Source of the DNA: a virus
DNA length: 23,992 nucleotides
IMG/VR virus record: IMGVR_UViG_3300025687_000325
Location: 1 to 23,992 of that record
Strand: one strand, 5' to 3'
Numbering within the stretch: position 1 is the stretch's first letter; each line of letters opens with the position of its first letter. Shown one piece after another: positions 21,189 through 23,992 of the stretch. A model generated the notes under the pieces. That model worked only from the letters and a program-made list of their open reading frames with translations. It had not been told where the DNA came from and ran no database searches. Both the position numbers and the translations under genes were made by a program.

Positions 21189-21474
21189 AACTGATCATTG
21201 ATGTATTTTCTCGAATATTATCTACTACTTGCTTGATTTTGTCGCTAAAGTTAAAGAGTGGATGATCGCTGTAAGCAATAAAGTTGCCAAAAGCAATACG
21301 AAACCTCTCTTGATCTTCAAGAGCGTATTTGTCTCCAAGTTGCTGAAAAATTTCAATCTCTTTCTTTAGTTCGTCAGTAGGCTGAATATTGAAATAGTAG
21401 AAAAAGCTACTTAGGTTTCCGATATCTTGCGGTTTAATAACAATAGCATCTAACTTCTTTGGTATCTCTTTCAT
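21154..21474 (-). CDS. Small hypothetical protein
   Basis: 106 residues, acidic and helical, no motif recognised. GAGGTG precedes ATG 21474, and the conserved motif at 21490-21516 lies upstream. It ends inside the opposing sigma-like gene (35-nt tail-to-tail overlap). Confidence 0.65.
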   Translation of the reverse strand: MKEIPKKLDAIVIKPQDIGNLSSFFYYFNIQPTDELKKEIEIFQQLGDKYALEDQERFRIAFGNFIAYSDHPLFNFSDKIKQVVDNIRENTSMISFNHDLEKSLEE

Positions 21475-21489
21475 GTTTCACCTCTTAGT

Positions 21490-21516
21490 GTTAATAGATA
21501 TAATCTGTTAAAGTAT
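21490..21516 (-). promoter_or_regulatory. Conserved upstream motif, copy d, in a divergent gap
   Basis: Minus strand ATACTTTAACAGATT (21516-21502; TATACT when the preceding T is included), five bases, then TATTAAC (21496-21490), 27 nt before ATG 21474. The plus strand carries TATAAT (21499-21504) and TATATATAG near the AGGAGG (21524-21529) of the gene at 21534, so the site may fire both ways. Confidence 0.5.
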
Positions 21517-21533
21517 ATATAGTAGGAGGACTT

Positions 21534-21878
21534 ATGAATAAAGTTAAGCAAGCAGTGCTAGATCTGTTGACTAAAGGTTCGATGAGCGTAGATGGTTTTA
21601 CCACTACAGATTTATTAGACCTTGAGCTAACTTTATCAATCCTTCGCAAAGATAGTAGTTCCTATTTTGATGGCGATGTATATCACAAAAAACCTAAGAA
21701 AAAAGAAAACGTTATTGATTATAGTAAGTTTAATAAGCCTGCTCCTAAATCTGATGCAGATGCACCTACTCTTGATTACAGTAAGATAAGTAACCAAAAG
21801 ATAAAACAGCCACCCAAACCACAGACTCAAGAGATGCACACTACTCTGATGAACCAGAGAAAACTTAAGCCTGAGTAA
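21534..21878 (+). CDS. Small hypothetical protein
   Basis: 114 residues. N-terminal helices (KVKQAVLDLLTKG; LLDLELTLSILRKDSS), then a disordered Lys/Pro-rich part with two similar DYSK segments (VIDYSKFN and TLDYSKIS, about 61-82). AGGAGG five bases before ATG. Tail overlaps the opposing kinase-like gene by 14 nt. Function unknown; repeated DYSK may be a short binding motif. Confidence 0.65.
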   Translation: MNKVKQAVLDLLTKGSMSVDGFTTTDLLDLELTLSILRKDSSSYFDGDVYHKKPKKKENVIDYSKFNKPAPKSDADAPTLDYSKISNQKIKQPPKPQTQEMHTTLMNQRKLKPE

Positions 21879-22407
21879 TCTTATTAAGCAGAAACTTAAC
21901 TCGGTCCTCTCCATCAATATTAATTGGTACTTCTTCGAACTTAATATGATTTTTCTCTAACCAATCCCTCATCTTATGGCCTTGTTCTACAAAGGATTTT
22001 TCTTCACCAAATCTTCCTCTAGTATCAATGTTGTCGACAGTTGATAGCCAGAAATTTCGATATACCACATTGTTCTCTTGAGCTTTATTCATGAAACGAA
22101 AAGCTGCGTCTTTAATGATAGACTGCTGTTCATATAGATCTTCATAAAAGGCAGATAGCATTAACGGGGAATCAGTGATTATGAAGTCTACTTTATCATA
22201 TAGAGAACTCTCGTACTTAAGTTGCTTTCCAAAGATATATGGTTGATCATACTTGTTGGGCTTTCTACCCTCCCAAGCCCATGACTTAACATATTCTCTA
22301 ACGATCTCGCAATGAAAGTGCTTTAACTTAAGAAAATAGAATAAGCCAGAAGCGCAAGTAGATTTACCAGAATTAGGGCCACCAAATAGATTTATGACGG
22401 TAGTCAC
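21865..22407 (-). CDS. P-loop kinase-like ATPase (AAA_28/NadR-like)
   Basis: 180 residues. Walker A GGPNSGKST (9-17), then REYVKSW (37-43) and a Walker-B-like strand DFIITDSPL (74-82), plus a basic lid region (DTRGRFGEE, about 128-136). The GGPxSGKST...REY...TD.. layout matches AAA_28 proteins, including nicotinamide ribose kinase domains and phage nucleotide-kinase-like proteins. A phosphotransferase acting on a nucleoside or nucleotide is likely; substrate unknown. It follows the exported-protein gene by 7 nt. Confidence 0.7.
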   Translation of the reverse strand: MTTVINLFGGPNSGKSTCASGLFYFLKLKHFHCEIVREYVKSWAWEGRKPNKYDQPYIFGKQLKYESSLYDKVDFIITDSPLMLSAFYEDLYEQQSIIKDAAFRFMNKAQENNVVYRNFWLSTVDNIDTRGRFGEEKSFVEQGHKMRDWLEKNHIKFEEVPINIDGEDRVKFLLNKITQA

Positions 22408-22414
22408 TTTAACC

Positions 22415-22807
22415 TCATTGACTGAAGATTACTTTTCGAGTATAGAATGACCAACCTAATTCTTGAGTTGTCAATGCATCGTCATCTTTGCCTGCACTTC
22501 TTCTCTGATCTCTTAATATACAGGCAGTGAACTTTACGCCTTTATCTTTTAGTAGTTGCTCTACATGCCACTTGCGCTGGTCATTAACTGTACCAAAAAA
22601 TTCTACTCGAGATTCGTCATTTCGAAACTCTACTGCGTTAAATGTATACTCTAGACCGTATACATTTATACCTTGCACTCTAAAGAATTCTTGAGACAGC
22701 ATATTGGCCATGATCTCTTTTTCTGCATCAGAGCAAAACATAAGAGGGCTTGAGTAAGAAGTATTTGTAGAAAATAACGCAGCCAAAACAATCAACCTGC
22801 TTATCAT
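22415..22807 (-). CDS. Exported hypothetical protein
   Basis: 130 residues. N-terminal signal peptide about 1-19 (MISRLIVLAALFSTNTSYS), then a small alpha/beta domain with two cysteines (25 and 96) that could pair. No lipobox. Its start shares one base with the stop of the upstream dUTPase-like gene. No family recognised; periplasmic location is predicted. Confidence 0.65.
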   Translation of the reverse strand: MISRLIVLAALFSTNTSYSSPLMFCSDAEKEIMANMLSQEFFRVQGINVYGLEYTFNAVEFRNDESRVEFFGTVNDQRKWHVEQLLKDKGVKFTACILRDQRRSAGKDDDALTTQELGWSFYTRKVIFSQ

Positions 22808-23235
22808 TAGTAGCCTCTATCTTGGCGAGCGAAGTTTTCACTATTCTTCTGCGCGTACATTTCCCAAAGTTTTTGACCATCAATACCAACTAGAAGAGCC
22901 ATGTTGATAAGAAAGTGGAACATATCTACTACTTCAAATTGCGTTTCTACTTTCTGTTCTTCTGATGTCCAGTCTTGCTTTGCCTCTGGGGTATACTTCT
23001 TCCATGGTTTCCACGGAAGTCTCTCGATGGTCTCGCTGAATTCGTCACTCAACGCAATCCAGTTTTCCTTAAGGTAAGCTACTCGCTGTTCCATAGTAAG
23101 ATTATCGAAATCATAGCCAAGACGTTGCTGTAAAGACTTTTGCATCTCAAACATCTTAACCAATGATTGTTGCCCGTCTGTAAGCTCTGGTACAGGATTA
23201 TTAAGAAGCTGCATACACTTATTTTCTGGGTTCAT
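22807..23235 (-). CDS. All-alpha dUTPase/dCTPase-like pyrophosphatase
   Basis: 142 residues. Metal-binding ExxE...ExxD layout of all-alpha NTP pyrophosphatases: EFSE (65-68) and EVVDMFHF (101-108), with WKPWKK (75-80) between, and the C-terminal KNSENFARQDRGY. WK.WK plus E..D..HF is the mark of dimeric dUTPases and of T4 gp56, which destroys dCTP and dUTP. It removes dUTP and perhaps dCTP, yielding dUMP/dCMP for the TS-family and ThyX enzymes. Overlaps the ThyX gene by 17 nt, so the two are co-translated. Confidence 0.8.
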   Translation of the reverse strand: MNPENKCMQLLNNPVPELTDGQQSLVKMFEMQKSLQQRLGYDFDNLTMEQRVAYLKENWIALSDEFSETIERLPWKPWKKYTPEAKQDWTSEEQKVETQFEVVDMFHFLINMALLVGIDGQKLWEMYAQKNSENFARQDRGY

Positions 23236-23992
23236 TTGTTTCCTCCACGAATGTAGTTATGTTTTCGTTAGCTATAGTTTTACGATATTGTCTCCATCCA
23301 ACTAGATTGCCAGATGCTTTACCTTTAGTTTTATATGGAGTAGCTTGATGTTCAGCTGGGCTAGCATGTACTGGGTGATGTCCTAGCAGACGATCATAAA
23401 GCTCAAGATCTTTCTTGATTACAGGTTTTGTACCATCGTGGTTGTTGTAGCTTACACGAGCACAGCGAGCTACTGAGCACTTAATAGCCATCTCAATGCC
23501 CATCTCAGCTACTTCTTCTTCGCTAACGTAAGGTAAATGCCATTGACCTAGTTCTAGTTGCTTAGGTGTTGAGCTAGAGTATGCTTGATACATCTTCTTT
23601 GCTAGCTCATATATCTCTGGTTGAGCCATATGATGATAGCGTAGTGCAAAGAAATTATCAAACTCGGTAGCAGTTAATACTACAGAAATATATGAGAATG
23701 GCTCAGTGATTCGGTTAACGACTTGCTTATGCGCACCTAACTTATTCATAAGTCCAGCAAAGAAGCAAGCTGATCTGCCAGCTAATGTCCACAGCGATTT
23801 AGCCAAGAAGATCTTGAAGCGAGATAGCTCTTTATCTGCTTGCATGCCTGGCTTATTTGCACCCCAATGAATAGGTGCAGCCATATCTTTCTTTATGCTC
23901 TTAAGTTGAGCAGATACTGGTATAGCACGAGATGAGCTAGCGTTGCGCGAGAAAGCGCGATGCGTCATTACTTCTGAGTGAATAAAACGAGG
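23219..23992 (-). CDS. thyX: FAD-dependent thymidylate synthase ThyX family (partial, 5' end outside window)
   Basis: The frame is open to the window edge: upstream of ATG 23968 it reads PRFIHSEV, which belongs to the protein, so the start lies outside. Motif THRAFSRNASSSRAIP (starting at 23965) is the variant ThyX signature of flavin and dUMP binding used by a phage subfamily. Later landmarks: GANKPGMQA, W.LAGR, HKQVVNRITEPFSYISVVLTATE, NFFALRYHHMAQPEI, WHLPYV and SVARCARVSY, ending with HPVHASPAEHQATP. It makes dTMP from dUMP with NADPH and methylene-THF. It is coupled to the dUTPase-like gene, a logical pair. This is the catalytically plausible ThyX, in contrast to the stripped homologue at 2333-2926. 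Confidence 0.85.
   Translation of the reverse strand, partial: PRFIHSEVMTHRAFSRNASSSRAIPVSAQLKSIKKDMAAPIHWGANKPGMQADKELSRFKIFLAKSLWTLAGRSACFFAGLMNKLGAHKQVVNRITEPFSYISVVLTATEFDNFFALRYHHMAQPEIYELAKKMYQAYSSSTPKQLELGQWHLPYVSEEEVAEMGIEMAIKCSVARCARVSYNNHDGTKPVIKKDLELYDRLLGHHPVHASPAEHQATPYKTKGKASGNLVGWRQYRKTIANENITTFVEETNEPRK

Noticed and set aside
1-23992. CRISPR array, insertion sequence or attachment site
   Set aside because: No regularly spaced short repeats with unique spacers, no transposase and no integrase; the only direct repeats are those at the HNH genes and the protein-level repeats at 1-540.

Overview
This window looks like part of a large double-stranded DNA tailed-phage genome (probably a jumbo phage) infecting a Gram-negative bacterium. 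The signs are dense packing of mostly small, overlapping genes with ATGA/TGATG junctions, strong AGGAGG-type ribosome binding sites, low GC, almost all genes on the minus strand, and a mix typical of big phages: T4-type nucleotide metabolism, sigma-like factors, DNA ligase, a MoxR/VWA pair, a transglycosylase and free-standing homing endonucleases. A lipobox and cleavable signal peptides on exported proteins point to a Gram-negative host. No hallmark capsid, terminase or polymerase gene is present, so the phage group cannot be fixed from this window.

Layout. 1-840: two plus-strand genes, the end of a tandem-repeat protein and a small charged protein, closed by a hairpin terminator. 718-4672: minus-strand uracil-DNA-glycosylase-like protein, dCMP deaminase, a ThyX homologue without its catalytic motif, a membrane/coiled-coil protein, a class II aldolase and hypotheticals, with one small plus-strand membrane protein. 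4669-7397: a dCMP-hydroxymethylase/thymidylate-synthase-like gene and a sigma-like gene, each followed by an HNH endonuclease gene that carries a copy of the preceding gene's 3' end. 7381-11263: hypotheticals and a sigma-70 factor that stops before region 4.2. 11268-15860: a PD-(D/E)XK-like endonuclease, a zinc-metalloprotease-like VWA protein, a lytic transglycosylase, a MoxR ATPase and small proteins. 15937-17147: a plus-strand ClpP-like protease, then a structured non-coding stretch and a small minus-strand gene. 17236-20697: AAA+ ATPase, two small overlapping genes, ATP-dependent DNA ligase and a trypsin-like lipoprotein. 20772-23992: a sigma region-2-only protein, small proteins, a P-loop kinase-like protein, a dUTPase/dCTPase-like pyrophosphatase and a ThyX that runs off the end.

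How the parts fit. dUTPase/dCTPase, dCMP deaminase, the TS-family enzyme with the Asn-to-Asp change diagnostic of dCMP use, and ThyX together form a T4-like pyrimidine pathway that could support modified cytosine in the phage DNA. Three proteins with full or partial sigma-like sequence, one lacking the -35-reading domain, coincide with a recurrent upstream motif (TATAMT followed by roughly TTAACAGATT) without a visible -35 box. I infer these may be linked as a phage-specific transcription programme. The strongest observations are the two HNH insertions with duplicated host-gene ends, the catalytically stripped ThyX paralogue, and this promoter motif.
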